DNA of 54,571 nt, from assembly GCA_902541775.1 (NCBI GenBank), contig CACBSE010000006.1, positions 1-54,571 on the forward strand, given 5' to 3'. This document shows, in pieces, positions 1 to 9,406 of this stretch. This DNA comes from an uncultured Litorivicinus sp. Its GTDB lineage: Bacteria; Pseudomonadota; Gammaproteobacteria; Pseudomonadales; Litorivicinaceae. The notes below the pieces were generated by a model that saw only the letters and a program-made list of their open reading frames with translations, was not told where the DNA came from and made no database searches. Each line of letters begins with the position of its first letter. Positions within the stretch are counted from its first letter, which is position 1. Made by a program: the position numbers and the translations under genes.

Positions 1-878
1 GTGAACAGAAAACTGTGAAGGCTCCGGCGCTGTTGTTTGCGGAATTACCTCTCACGCATCGGCTTGTCCGCGATCAGATCCGGTGTGATACCGAGCGCGT
101 GTTGATCGATTCACACGAAACCTTTAGCAATTTATCGGAGTTTGCATCCAAATTTATGCCCGAGGTCGCTCCGTTGATTCAACATTATCGTGGTGATCGC
201 CCAATTTTTGATTTGTATCAAATTGAAGACGAAGTCGAGCGAGCACTTGCCTGCGATGTGGAACTGAAATCAGGCGCTTATCTGGTGATCGATCAAACTG
301 AGGCGATGACCACGATCGATGTAAATACAGGACGATTTGTCGGTGCACATACATTGGAACAAACTATGTTTCGAACCAATCTTGAAGCCGCGGTTGCCAT
401 CGGTCGTCAACTCCGGTTACGCAATCTAGGTGGCATTATCGTAGTTGATTTCATCGATATGGAGGATGATGAGCACAAGCGACAGGTTTTGCGAACACTG
501 GAGCGATCACTCGATGACGACCCTGTCAAAACACGAATCAGTGATTTCAATGAATCAGGTTTGGTGGTGTTAACGCGAAAACGGAGCCGTGAACGATTGT
601 CGGATCTGCTTCAGGAATCGTGCCCATATTGCCGGGGATCGGGGCAGATTAAGACCGCCGAAACAGTCTGTTATGAAATATTCCGCGCAATAATGCGTGA
701 GTACCGAGCCTACTCCACGGAGACGACAACGGTGATCGCAGCGCCCACGGTAATCGATCGATTGATTGATGAAGAATCCGACGCGTTGGCCGACCTTGAG
801 GCCATTATTCATCGTCCAATCCGCCTACAGGTCGATACCAATTTCGCTCAGGATAGATACGAGGTTGTGCTCTCATGA
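1..878 (+). CDS. rng: Ribonuclease G, C-terminal part (5' end outside window)
   Basis: This is the C-terminal part of an RNase E/G family endoribonuclease, which in bacteria processes rRNA ends and decays mRNA. The reading frame is already open at base 3, so the gene begins upstream; about 200 residues including the S1 RNA-binding domain are missing compared with the roughly 490-residue E. coli protein. Counting from the first visible GTG (base 15), the Mg-binding aspartates lie in AMTTIDVNTGRF (D102) and IVVDFIDM (D145). The Zn-link cysteines lie in CPYCRGSG (C203, C206). The protein stops soon after this, without the long disordered tail of RNase E, so RNase G is the better call. Its stop overlaps the start of yhdP by 4 bases (ATGA), which suggests a shared transcript. 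Confidence 0.95.
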   Translation, partial: EQKTVKAPALLFAELPLTHRLVRDQIRCDTERVLIDSHETFSNLSEFASKFMPEVAPLIQHYRGDRPIFDLYQIEDEVERALACDVELKSGAYLVIDQTEAMTTIDVNTGRFVGAHTLEQTMFRTNLEAAVAIGRQLRLRNLGGIIVVDFIDMEDDEHKRQVLRTLERSLDDDPVKTRISDFNESGLVVLTRKRSRERLSDLLQESCPYCRGSGQIKTAETVCYEIFRAIMREYRAYSTETTTVIAAPTVIDRLIDEESDALADLEAIIHRPIRLQVDTNFAQDRYEVVLS

Positions 879-3800
879 TTCGTGGGTTGCTGACAACACA
901 AGCCATCATCGTTGTGATACTTGCAGCACTTCAAGGCTTGGTTTTGGCTGCGTTTCCAATGGTCGACTATTGGCGATCGGACATTGAGGCCATTTTGTCG
1001 GAGCGCCTTAACGCGAAAGTAACAATTTCTGAGATCGGTGCTCGTGCTTCCTGGACCGGGCCTTATCTTGAAGCTTTGAATATTGTGATCGAGAAAGAAC
1101 AGGGTTTGATTGAAATTCGCCGGGTACAAATGTTGCTCGATCTTCCTGAATCGCTTGAGTCGTCTCAACCAGTGATTAACCAATTGGTTCTCGACGAGGG
1201 AGAGATTATTCAACGTGAATCCGCCGAAGGCGCATTCTCAGATCCTCAAACATGGGCTGGGCTTTTGAATCAACTCCACGAGATCGTTGAGCCAATGGGT
1301 GAGATTCAGCTGCACAATGTTGATGTTTTATTAGGTGATATCTCACTCAAGCGCCTTTCAATGACGATCGATCCAAAGATTGGAATGATTGCGCAAACGC
1401 GGTTAGTGACTGAGGACATTTCTGTTCCCCTAGATATCGACTGGCGATATCCCTCAGGAACCAGTGATGCGCATGACCTCCGTCTACACACCCAACTTCG
1501 ACAAGCTCCAGTATCCGACTTTGGACTCGAGGATCTGCTGATCGGTTTCGATGCAACCGCATGGCTGACTGTGAAGGATGGAGTCCCCGTTGAAGGAATT
1601 GCTCATATAAGTGGATTATCGGAAGCAGGGTTAGGGTTGAGTGGAGAGCTAACTGCCCGATTCGAGCTACCCGGATTGAATACCATCTCAGCCTCGTTCA
1701 CATCGCTCCAACTGCAAGTGCCAGGTCTGACAATCGACGGTTCAGGTGGTGGGCTTCAATTTGATGGATCGCGTGTAGTATCTCACCTTCCTTCTATCGA
1801 AGTTGACGGTCTTGCTTTGGGTAAAGTGTTAAAACTACATCTGCCCGATTCGAAACTGAATCAAATACTGACTACCAATCAGCCGACTATGATGGCCCAA
1901 AATTTCAGACTCGATTGGACATTGGATCAAGCGCCCTCAATCTTGATGGACATCAACACATTTGAGATCCAAGCTGGACGTTCAATTCCGCACATCGGTC
2001 CGGTTACGGGAGATCTGTTTATTGACGGATCTCGGGGATGGTTCGATTTTGAGGCAAAATCAGCCACATTTTCGCTCCCTGAGATCTTTCCGAATCCGTG
2101 GGCGCAGCAGACTCTGTCGGGTCGCTTGGGTTTTGATCGAAGCGATGGTGGGCTCTTGCTCCGCGGGCAGAATCTTCGTGTCCAGAGTGAGGTTCAAGAT
2201 GTACGCGGTGCACTATTGTTAGATCTACCACGGGCGACGGAGCAGTCGATTCAGCTCGAACTGACAGTGGATGCGACGACAGATGCCCTGGCTGATCTAC
2301 TGCCAAATGATTTGGATGGGGATGTGCATGATTTTCTGATTAAGTCTATTGACGATGTTAATGTCAGCGAGGGTCGTATTTCTTATTCTGGCCCCCTGGG
2401 TACTGAGGTAGATCGGTCGCGGCGTGATCTCAGCATGTACTTTCCAATGAGCTCATATCGTTTTCAACCGTTATCTCTCTGGCCATCATTTGTCGGCACA
2501 GAAGGAGTCGTTGATTTTCGAAGTAAGCGCGCTCGAGTAGAATTCATTGGTCCGGATTTTGGTGGTCTGAACGTCAGTCGGGTTGTTGCAGTGCAAGATC
2601 GCGAGGATGGACGTCAAATTCACATCACTGGCCAGTTATCAGGTGAAGCTGCCGTTGCGCTGGAGGTATTGGATGAAGCTCAGGTTAAACCTGACACTTT
2701 GGGCTCTGAGGTGATTCTCGATGGAATGCTTCGCGGTGATGTGAGCTTAACAGTACCGATCGGCGAGCGTCCTGAAGGCCAAGTGGTCATCGAGGCCAAT
2801 GACTTGACAGTTGCACTCTCGGAACTGAGTGAGCCTTTTACTCAAGTGCATGGTCGAGCGACCTATCGCTTGGGTGATGGTTTGTACACAGAGCGCTTGA
2901 GTGGCAAATTACTCGGTGATCCTGTAGAAGCCACAGTCACCGTATCCGATGGTCAAACTGATTTTGTTGGGCAGGCTCACTTGAGGACAATAAATCTATC
3001 GGATCTGATTTCCCTGGGGTTTGATGAAAGTCAGCTTTTTGGGGAGGCCGACTGGTCAATTCGCGGTCGTGGCGATGATGATAGCTTTCAATTATCACTC
3101 AAGACTGACGGGCAGGGTTTGGGAAGTCGTTTACCGCCTCCTTTATCCAAAGAGACAGATCAGTTTGGTGATATGCGAGTCAGCCTCACCTATACACCTG
3201 AAATGAAAAGTTTCAATGCCACGTTCTTCGAAACGACTGAAATACGTGGCGATCTTGGAACAAACCCTCTGGTGCTCGAAATTCTCACGCCTGAAGTTGG
3301 AATCATTGATTGGGCGACCGTTCCTGCGCGCGATGGGAGCGGTCCAAATTTATCGATATTATTGAAGACAGATCGGTTAGTCCTGGGAGATACGCCGCTA
3401 CAGGTTGATGAGACGGCAGTCATCTTGAAACCCGATGAATTTGACGTTTCCTTTGATGGCTCGGAAATGTCCGGACGTGTGTGGCGGATCGGGAAGGGGT
3501 CGTTATTCATTGATCTAACCCATCTGGTGTTACCAGAAGGCGGTGATCTGCTGGATGCGCCTGATGATGATCCACTGTTAGATTACGACCCTGGACAACT
3601 GCCTTCCGCAAACGTACGGGTAAATCAACTTAAGCGTGGTGAGACAGATTATCAAGATATGAATATTGTCTTGGTCTCCGGTGACTCGCGATTGGATGCG
3701 ACAACGCTTGAATTCAATCGTGATGGTCAGAAATACCAAGGGGAATTGGCGTGGGTTTTCGAAAACGGACAGGCAAAAAGCGCTTTGTTACTTAGGGCTC

Positions 3801-4459
3801 AGGGAACTGAGCTTGGAAACATTCTCCGTGTGAACGAAGACGAGCCCCTGCTTGAAGCGGCATCCGGTCGATTTATCTCGAACCTCACTTGGGAGGGATC
3901 ACCACTAGGTTTCTCTGTGCTGACCAGTGAAGGTCTCGTGGAGCTATCGCTCGAAGATGGACGCTTTGTCGATCTCGGCAATTCAGCCGAAGTTCTTCGG
4001 CTGTTTGGCATTCTGAATATCGAAACCATTACGCGTCGCTTGCGTCTTGATTTTCTTGATTTAGTTCAACCCGGTGTTGCCTTTGATCGCGTCAGTGCGA
4101 AGGCGAAGATTGTGAATGGCTTACTTCGGTTTGACCCTGAGTTCGAGATGCAAGGGCCCTCATCGAGTTTTCGAATGACTGGAGTCGCTGATCTTGTGAA
4201 TCAACAATTGAATCAAGAGCTCGAAGTCGATATCCCTCTCACCAATAATTTGCCGCTGGCATCTGTGCTTCTCGGTGCGCCACAGGTCGGAGGTGCAATT
4301 TATCTCGTGGAGAAGGCGCTAGGGAAAAAGTTGATTAAGGTGGGTAAGACAAGTTACAGGATTGAAGGATCCTTTGATGACCCCCAAGTCTCCCTCATAC
4401 CACCGTTTATGAAAAAAAAGGACAATGTGAATGCCGATACTACTGCAAACAGTCAGTGA
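875..4459 (+). CDS. yhdP: YhdP family AsmA-like envelope protein
   Basis: A very large (1194 aa) protein with one N-terminal membrane segment (about residues 7-29) followed by a long beta-rich periplasmic region and an AsmA-like C-terminal domain. This is the architecture of the YhdP/TIGR02099 family. YhdP, TamB and YdbH are thought to bridge the periplasm and carry phospholipids to the outer membrane; no catalytic residues are expected. Length is slightly under the usual 1250-1280 residues. The start ATG overlaps the rng stop, and the rng-yhdP-tldD order is conserved in many gammaproteobacteria. The 3' end overlaps tldD by 29 bases. Family assignment is secure; the transport role is inferred from E. 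coli. Confidence 0.9.
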   Translation: MIRGLLTTQAIIVVILAALQGLVLAAFPMVDYWRSDIEAILSERLNAKVTISEIGARASWTGPYLEALNIVIEKEQGLIEIRRVQMLLDLPESLESSQPVINQLVLDEGEIIQRESAEGAFSDPQTWAGLLNQLHEIVEPMGEIQLHNVDVLLGDISLKRLSMTIDPKIGMIAQTRLVTEDISVPLDIDWRYPSGTSDAHDLRLHTQLRQAPVSDFGLEDLLIGFDATAWLTVKDGVPVEGIAHISGLSEAGLGLSGELTARFELPGLNTISASFTSLQLQVPGLTIDGSGGGLQFDGSRVVSHLPSIEVDGLALGKVLKLHLPDSKLNQILTTNQPTMMAQNFRLDWTLDQAPSILMDINTFEIQAGRSIPHIGPVTGDLFIDGSRGWFDFEAKSATFSLPEIFPNPWAQQTLSGRLGFDRSDGGLLLRGQNLRVQSEVQDVRGALLLDLPRATEQSIQLELTVDATTDALADLLPNDLDGDVHDFLIKSIDDVNVSEGRISYSGPLGTEVDRSRRDLSMYFPMSSYRFQPLSLWPSFVGTEGVVDFRSKRARVEFIGPDFGGLNVSRVVAVQDREDGRQIHITGQLSGEAAVALEVLDEAQVKPDTLGSEVILDGMLRGDVSLTVPIGERPEGQVVIEANDLTVALSELSEPFTQVHGRATYRLGDGLYTERLSGKLLGDPVEATVTVSDGQTDFVGQAHLRTINLSDLISLGFDESQLFGEADWSIRGRGDDDSFQLSLKTDGQGLGSRLPPPLSKETDQFGDMRVSLTYTPEMKSFNATFFETTEIRGDLGTNPLVLEILTPEVGIIDWATVPARDGSGPNLSILLKTDRLVLGDTPLQVDETAVILKPDEFDVSFDGSEMSGRVWRIGKGSLFIDLTHLVLPEGGDLLDAPDDDPLLDYDPGQLPSANVRVNQLKRGETDYQDMNIVLVSGDSRLDATTLEFNRDGQKYQGELAWVFENGQAKSALLLRAQGTELGNILRVNEDEPLLEAASGRFISNLTWEGSPLGFSVLTSEGLVELSLEDGRFVDLGNSAEVLRLFGILNIETITRRLRLDFLDLVQPGVAFDRVSAKAKIVNGLLRFDPEFEMQGPSSSFRMTGVADLVNQQLNQELEVDIPLTNNLPLASVLLGAPQVGGAIYLVEKALGKKLIKVGKTSYRIEGSFDDPQVSLIPPFMKKKDNVNADTTANSQ

Positions 4460-5870
4460 ATCGATCTTAGGACCAGGCGGGCTGACTCTGGACGATTTGG
4501 AGCCTCTTGTGAGTGAATTGTCCGTCGGTGAGGTCGATTTCGCAGATTTGTTTTTTGAAAGAGCTGAGGCGGAGACCTACTCGCTTGAAGATGGTGAAGT
4601 GAAAGATGCTAGTTACTACCAAGACGCGGGGGTTGGTGTTCGAACATGTGCCGGTGATAAACAAGGTTTTGCATACAGTTCAGAGATAACAGCAGCCCGG
4701 ATTCGTGAAGCGCGTGATGTTGCGATAGCGATCCAAGACGGTCGTCAGTCGCGGGGTGGGGTTAACCTCGATCAGGTTTCAACACCACAATTATATGTCG
4801 CAAAAAATCCGATTCCTGAGAAGGGTGCGATCGATAAAATCGCATTCCTACTGGATATCGATACCAAAGCACGTGCGGAAAGCGCCTTGGTACAGCAGGT
4901 GCAAGCGACCTTATCGATCTCATATCGCGAGATTCTTATCGCTGCGACAGACGGTACGCTAGGAGCAGATGTCCGTCCATTGGTGCGTCTCTCTGTTTCA
5001 GTCTTAGCTGAGAAGGATGGTCGTAGGGAACGGGGTAGTTCAGGCCTCGGCGGTCGATATGATTTAAATCGTCTGCTGACGGTCGAGCATGCCAATCGGT
5101 TAGTCTCCGAAGCCGTGGACCAAGCGCTTGTGAATTTGGACTCGGTTGACTGTCCTGCAGGCGAAATGCCAGTGGTGCTTGCATCAGGTTGGCCAGGTGT
5201 CTTACTCCATGAAGCTGTCGGTCACGGACTTGAAGGCGATTTCAATCGCAAAGGCTCGAGTTTTTATTCAGGCAAGGTAGGTCAACAGGTTGCATCAAAG
5301 GGCGTCACTGTGGTCGATGATGGAACGATGTCCGATCGCCGCGGGTCACTGAATATCGATGATGAGGGACATGTGAGCCAGCGAAACGTGCTGATCGAGG
5401 ACGGTATTTTGGTGGGTTACATGCAAGACAAGCTGAATGCGCGTCTTATGGATGTGGCACCAACCGGCAATGGTCGTCGTGAGAGTTACGCACATCTCCC
5501 AATGCCTCGCATGACCAACACCTTCATGGAGCCTGGTGATGAGACTCAGGAGGATATGATCAGATCCGTCGATCGTGGGATTTTTGCCGTGAACTTTGGA
5601 GGTGGCCAGGTGGATATTACATCTGGGCAGTTCGTGTTTGCAGCTAGCGAGGCTTACTTGATCGAGAAAGGGAAAGTAACAGCACCTGTCAAAGGAGCAA
5701 CACTGATTGGGCACGGTCCAGAGGTTATGAGCGCAATTTCAATGATTGGTGATGATCTTGCACTTGATCCGGGGATCGGTGTGTGCGGTAAAAATGGCCA
5801 GAGTGTTCCTGTCGGGGTCGGTCAGCCGAGTCTCAAGATCGATCGTCTGACGGTCGGCGGAACGGCTTAA
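4431..5870 (+). CDS. tldD: Metalloprotease subunit TldD
   Basis: TldD is the catalytic subunit of the TldD-PmbA (TldE) heterodimeric zinc protease, which degrades unfolded peptides and matures some modified peptides such as microcin B17. The HExxxH zinc motif is visible as HEAVGH (H260, E261, H265), and the C-terminal cysteine ligand lies in GVCGKNGQ near residue 455. At 479 aa it matches E. coli TldD (481 aa). The start ATG lies inside the end of yhdP; the N-terminus then aligns with family members without extension. The stop overlaps that of the convergent yjgA by 4 bases. Its partner pmbA is encoded just beyond yjgA. Confidence 0.97.
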   Translation: MPILLQTVSESILGPGGLTLDDLEPLVSELSVGEVDFADLFFERAEAETYSLEDGEVKDASYYQDAGVGVRTCAGDKQGFAYSSEITAARIREARDVAIAIQDGRQSRGGVNLDQVSTPQLYVAKNPIPEKGAIDKIAFLLDIDTKARAESALVQQVQATLSISYREILIAATDGTLGADVRPLVRLSVSVLAEKDGRRERGSSGLGGRYDLNRLLTVEHANRLVSEAVDQALVNLDSVDCPAGEMPVVLASGWPGVLLHEAVGHGLEGDFNRKGSSFYSGKVGQQVASKGVTVVDDGTMSDRRGSLNIDDEGHVSQRNVLIEDGILVGYMQDKLNARLMDVAPTGNGRRESYAHLPMPRMTNTFMEPGDETQEDMIRSVDRGIFAVNFGGGQVDITSGQFVFAASEAYLIEKGKVTAPVKGATLIGHGPEVMSAISMIGDDLALDPGIGVCGKNGQSVPVGVGQPSLKIDRLTVGGTA

Positions 5871-6400
5871 TGGGCAATCGCCGCATAGAGCGCGGAATAC
5901 AGACTACGTGCCTCACCTTTGTCTTTGTTCAGTTCTCGTGCCTTTTTGGCCGCGCGAATCAACTGGTTCAGTCGTTGTACGTCGGTGGCAAATTCATTCA
6001 GAAAATCGGTTGCTTGTTTCGGATCGTCCAGCAAGCGGTCACGCCACTGTTCGGCTTGATGATGCCTACGCTTTTCTTCGTTGTCAGTGGTTTTCATCGT
6101 GTCCAACTGCGCTTGAAGCGAGTTGGGCTCAATGCCCCGCATTACTTTACCGATGAACTGCATCTGCCGACGGCGCGCTTCATGCTTTTTTTCTGGAATA
6201 CCTCTGTAAAATTCAAGCGCCTCGCGCAGTGCATCTTCGGGAAATTGAATTTTCTGAAATCGCTTCTCAGACAAGTTTGCAAGTTCTTGGCCGAGCGCCT
6301 GAAGCGCCAGCATTTCACGTTTTTTTGCACTTTTCGACCTTACCTCTGGGCGTTCATCGTCGATCAGTTCATCATTTTGAAGGGAGCGTTTGTCATTCAT
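5867..6400 (-). CDS. yjgA: DUF615 ribosome assembly factor YjgA/DarP
   Basis: A small, highly charged, helical protein (177 aa) of the DUF615 family. E. coli YjgA (DarP) joins late 50S precursors and helps peptidyl-transferase centre maturation. The family features seen are the N-terminal KSAKKREMLALQALGQEL helix, the central RRRQMQFIGKVMR segment and the C-terminal LIRAAKKARELNK segment. The acidic leader before residue 20 is typical. It is on the minus strand between tldD and pmbA. Its ATG shares bases with the pmbA ATG (CATG), so its promoter must lie inside pmbA. No clear Shine-Dalgarno precedes the ATG. Confidence 0.92.
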   Translation of the reverse strand: MNDKRSLQNDELIDDERPEVRSKSAKKREMLALQALGQELANLSEKRFQKIQFPEDALREALEFYRGIPEKKHEARRRQMQFIGKVMRGIEPNSLQAQLDTMKTTDNEEKRRHHQAEQWRDRLLDDPKQATDFLNEFATDVQRLNQLIRAAKKARELNKDKGEARSLYSALYAAIAH

Positions 6401-7742
6401 GTCCGCGAAGTTTAACTCACAACAAGAAAAAAACCGCCTCGAAGATTTAACAACCCGGATATTGGAACAATCTAAACACGTCGGAGCGGATGCCTGTGAG
6501 GTTGCCGCGAGTACATCTGTTGGGCTTGATGTGCAGGCACGACTAGGTCAACCTGAGAAATTAGAAATGACCCGGGACCAATCACTATCGATCACTGTAT
6601 TTCTTGGTGAATCGCGCGGTTCAGCGTCAACAACTGACTTATCAGATGGCGCATTGCAGCGGACGCTTGAAGCCGCTCTTGCAATCGCGAAGGTGACAGC
6701 CCCTGACCCTGCTGCTGTGCTCGCATCTCGAGATCAAATTATTCAAACTGTTCCGAATCTTGAACTTGATCATCCGTGGGAGATCGACGCGAAGGAGGCA
6801 CTCGATCTGGCCATTGAGGTCGAAGCCTTTGGGCGGCAAGCTGATGCGCGAATTACGAACTCTGAGGGCGGATCTGTATCTTCAACCCGTGGTATTTCGG
6901 TCCATGGCACAACCGAAGGATTGTTGGTTAGCCAGCCAACAAGTATTCACGGTATGAGCTGTGTGTTGTTGGCCGAACATGGAGATAGTAGAGAACGATC
7001 TTATGCATATACGCAATCGCGTCGTCCCGATGAGCTTTGGTCACCCGAAATGGTTGGACGCGAAGCGGCAGAGAAAACGGTGGCTCGGTTGAATCCCCGG
7101 AAGTGTCAGACATCTGAAGCTCCAGTGTTGTTTATCCCGGAGACTGCATCAGGCCTACTGGCTAGCTTTATCAGTGCCATAAGTGGTGGAGCACTATATC
7201 GGCAATCTAGTTATCTTTTGGATCGCCTCGGTACAGATGTATTTCCGAGTTGGGTGTCACTGTCTGAAAACCCTCTTATTCCTGGTGCGATGGGTTCATC
7301 AGCGTATGATGGCGACGGGCTGGCTACACGCGAGCAAGCGTTTGTGATAGACGGCTTTTTGTCGAGTTATGTGTTATCCCTGTATTCAGCTAATCGACTT
7401 GGTCTGGAATCCACTCACAATGCTGGTGGCGTCCGCAATCTCTTTCTCAAAGGCGAAAACGATTTTAAGACCCTGGTCTCAGAGATGGGACAGGGACTGG
7501 TTGTCACTGAACTCATGGGACAGGGTGTGAACCTTGTGAACGGTGATTATTCGCGTGGGGCCTCTGGATTCTGGGTCGAGAATGGCGAGATTGCTTATCC
7601 GGTACATGAGGTGACCGTTGCCTCAAACTTGGATCGGATGTTGAAACAAGATCTTGTTGCAGTTGGCTCCGATATCGATTTACGGCGCTCGATTACAACG
7701 GGTTCTATGCTGTTCGAAAAAATGATGGTTGCAGGCAGTTAA
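6399..7742 (+). CDS. pmbA: Metalloprotease subunit PmbA (TldE)
   Basis: The non-catalytic partner of TldD in the peptide-degrading TldD/TldE complex. The protein (447 aa) is colinear with E. coli PmbA and lacks an HExxxH motif, as expected. The ATG at 6399 is chosen because the following residues begin the family N-terminus; a TTG nine bases upstream is a less likely start. The purine-rich AGGGAG lies 12 bases before the ATG, which is rather far. The start overlaps that of the divergent yjgA, and the stop is one base from the stop of the convergent mgtE. Confidence 0.95.
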   Translation: MSAKFNSQQEKNRLEDLTTRILEQSKHVGADACEVAASTSVGLDVQARLGQPEKLEMTRDQSLSITVFLGESRGSASTTDLSDGALQRTLEAALAIAKVTAPDPAAVLASRDQIIQTVPNLELDHPWEIDAKEALDLAIEVEAFGRQADARITNSEGGSVSSTRGISVHGTTEGLLVSQPTSIHGMSCVLLAEHGDSRERSYAYTQSRRPDELWSPEMVGREAAEKTVARLNPRKCQTSEAPVLFIPETASGLLASFISAISGGALYRQSSYLLDRLGTDVFPSWVSLSENPLIPGAMGSSAYDGDGLATREQAFVIDGFLSSYVLSLYSANRLGLESTHNAGGVRNLFLKGENDFKTLVSEMGQGLVVTELMGQGVNLVNGDYSRGASGFWVENGEIAYPVHEVTVASNLDRMLKQDLVAVGSDIDLRRSITTGSMLFEKMMVAGS

Positions 7743-7743
7743 G

Positions 7744-9117
7744 TTACGTATAGACAAGCGTAGCGATGCCCAAAAAGCAGCAAAAGCCAACAACATCAGT
7801 TACGGTGGTCAACACAACACCACCAGCTAATGCGGGATCAACGCACATGGATTTCAAATAGCCTGGTAGTAAGGTGCCTACCAATGCAGCAACCAGGAGA
7901 TTGATGATGATCGCAACGGCGATCACGTATCCGAGCGTGTGATCACCGAACCAGACAAAGGCAGCCAAGCCAACGATCAGTGACCAGAAGAGACCATTGG
8001 CAACGCCAATTAACACTTCCCGGGCGACGAGTGCACGGATGTTCGCTGAACCAACCCGCCCCAGCGCCATGCCTCGAATCACAATTGTGAGTGCTTGGGT
8101 GCCAGCTATCCCACCCATGGATGCGACCACAGGCATTAAGATGGCCAACGCAACGACTTGCTCAATTGTAGCCTCAAACATGCCGATGACAGCTGCCGCT
8201 ACGAAGGCAGTTAATAGATTGATCCCAAGCCAAATTGCGCGTCGACGGACGGTTCGCACCAGTGGAGCAAAGATATCCTCATCCTCATCCAAGCCCGCCT
8301 GACTCATTAAACTGTGATCAGCTGACGCCCGAATCACGTCAACCACATCATCGATGGTGATACGACCTAATAACTTTCCGTTCCCACTCACAACAGGCGC
8401 ACTCACAAGATCGAGCCGTTCGAAACGCTGAGCGACTTCGTCTTCGTGCGTCGAGACAAGCAAAGGTTCGACTTCGGTTTCCATGATTTCGCGGATCGTA
8501 GTTGTTGGGTCGGAAATCAAAACCTTCGAGATGGGTGCCTGTCCAATGAATTCATCGCGGCGGTTGACCACCCAAAGATTGTCGGTCATAGGCGGGAGCT
8601 CGCGATATCGACGAATATATCTGAGCACAACATCAATCGTGATATCTGGACGAACAGTCACCACGTCGGTGTTCATCAAACCACCGGCGGAATCTTCGTC
8701 GTATGAGAGAACATCTTCAACCCGCTGACGGTCTTGAGAATCCATCGAAAGAAGGACTTCTTCAATGACCGATTCTGGTAATTCCTGCAAAAGGTCAACT
8801 TTATCGTCGAACTCAAAGCTCTCGATCAGATTGCCGAGTTCTTCGGGCCCAAGTCGGGCAATAATTTCGGATCGTTCTTCCTCACCGAGGTATGCCAAAA
8901 CATCAGCTGCTAACTCTTCAGCTTCAACTAAATTCCAAAGAATGTTTCGCTGTTTGGGTGGTACGGATGACAGGAGATGTGCAATATCTGGGGCGGCCAA
9001 GTCTTCATTGATGAGTTGTCTGGCGCGAGCGATCGCACCTTGCGATAGTGCGAGATTGATGCGCTCGAGATGGACTTGGTTGGATTCCAAAATGGGGTCT
9101 ATGACTTGCTCATTCAT
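7744..9117 (-). CDS. mgtE: Magnesium transporter MgtE
   Basis: A 457-residue MgtE-type Mg2+ channel of the inner membrane. In order it has an acidic superhelical N-domain (about 30-135), a pair of CBS domains (about 140-265) that sense cytosolic Mg2+, a connecting helix, and five membrane helices (about 290-455). The pore-region signature appears as MPVVASMGGIAGTQ, and the conserved aspartate near the last helix lies in VTDVVGF. The ATG at 9117 is preferred to the TTG two codons upstream because it gives an ATGA overlap with the npr stop, a sign of translational coupling. No Mg-sensing riboswitch precedes it; it is the last gene of the nitrogen-PTS operon. Confidence 0.95.
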   Translation of the reverse strand: MNEQVIDPILESNQVHLERINLALSQGAIARARQLINEDLAAPDIAHLLSSVPPKQRNILWNLVEAEELAADVLAYLGEEERSEIIARLGPEELGNLIESFEFDDKVDLLQELPESVIEEVLLSMDSQDRQRVEDVLSYDEDSAGGLMNTDVVTVRPDITIDVVLRYIRRYRELPPMTDNLWVVNRRDEFIGQAPISKVLISDPTTTIREIMETEVEPLLVSTHEDEVAQRFERLDLVSAPVVSGNGKLLGRITIDDVVDVIRASADHSLMSQAGLDEDEDIFAPLVRTVRRRAIWLGINLLTAFVAAAVIGMFEATIEQVVALAILMPVVASMGGIAGTQALTIVIRGMALGRVGSANIRALVAREVLIGVANGLFWSLIVGLAAFVWFGDHTLGYVIAVAIIINLLVAALVGTLLPGYLKSMCVDPALAGGVVLTTVTDVVGFCCFLGIATLVYT

Positions 9118-9392
9118 GCGCAAGGTTCTCCAAATCCATCCTCAAATAGCGCTGTCAACGCGTCAGTTGCCTCGACTTGATCATCACCCGTGATGTGTAA
9201 AACGAGTTCGCTACCCTGGCCTGCCGCCATCATCAGGAGTTGCATGATGCTTTTAGCATCAACTCTGCGACCAGTTGTCGGATCCTCAAGCTCAACGACT
9301 GATGAAAATAATGAAGCCTGTTGTGCAAGAACATTGGCTGCTCTTGCATGCAGACCCAATAAATTTCTGACGGTGACAGAAGTAGTAATCAT
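9114..9392 (-). CDS. npr: HPr-like phosphocarrier NPr (PtsO)
   Basis: A 92-residue HPr-family protein. The active-site histidine is H15 in NLLGLHARAAN, and the regulatory helix SIMQLLMMAAGQGSEL follows near residue 48. Next to ptsN and rapZ this is the nitrogen-PTS phosphocarrier NPr, which passes phosphate from EI-Ntr to PtsN, rather than a sugar-PTS HPr. A good Shine-Dalgarno (AGGAAG) lies 8 bases before the ATG, in the 14-base gap after rapZ. Its TGA overlaps the mgtE ATG. Confidence 0.94.
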   Translation of the reverse strand: MITTSVTVRNLLGLHARAANVLAQQASLFSSVVELEDPTTGRRVDAKSIMQLLMMAAGQGSELVLHITGDDQVEATDALTALFEDGFGEPCA

Positions 9393-9406
9393 CGGTGAGG
9401 CTTCCT

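Noticed and set aside
5870-6415. Plus-strand open frame opposite yjgA
   Set aside because: It is antisense to the well-supported DUF615 gene, has no family resemblance and is a shadow frame.
7997-9193. Several long plus-strand open frames opposite mgtE
   Set aside because: They are low-complexity serine/arginine-rich shadows of the mgtE coding strand.
9118-9400. Mg-sensing riboswitch upstream of mgtE
   Set aside because: The region is the npr coding sequence; the genes overlap, leaving no room for a leader RNA.
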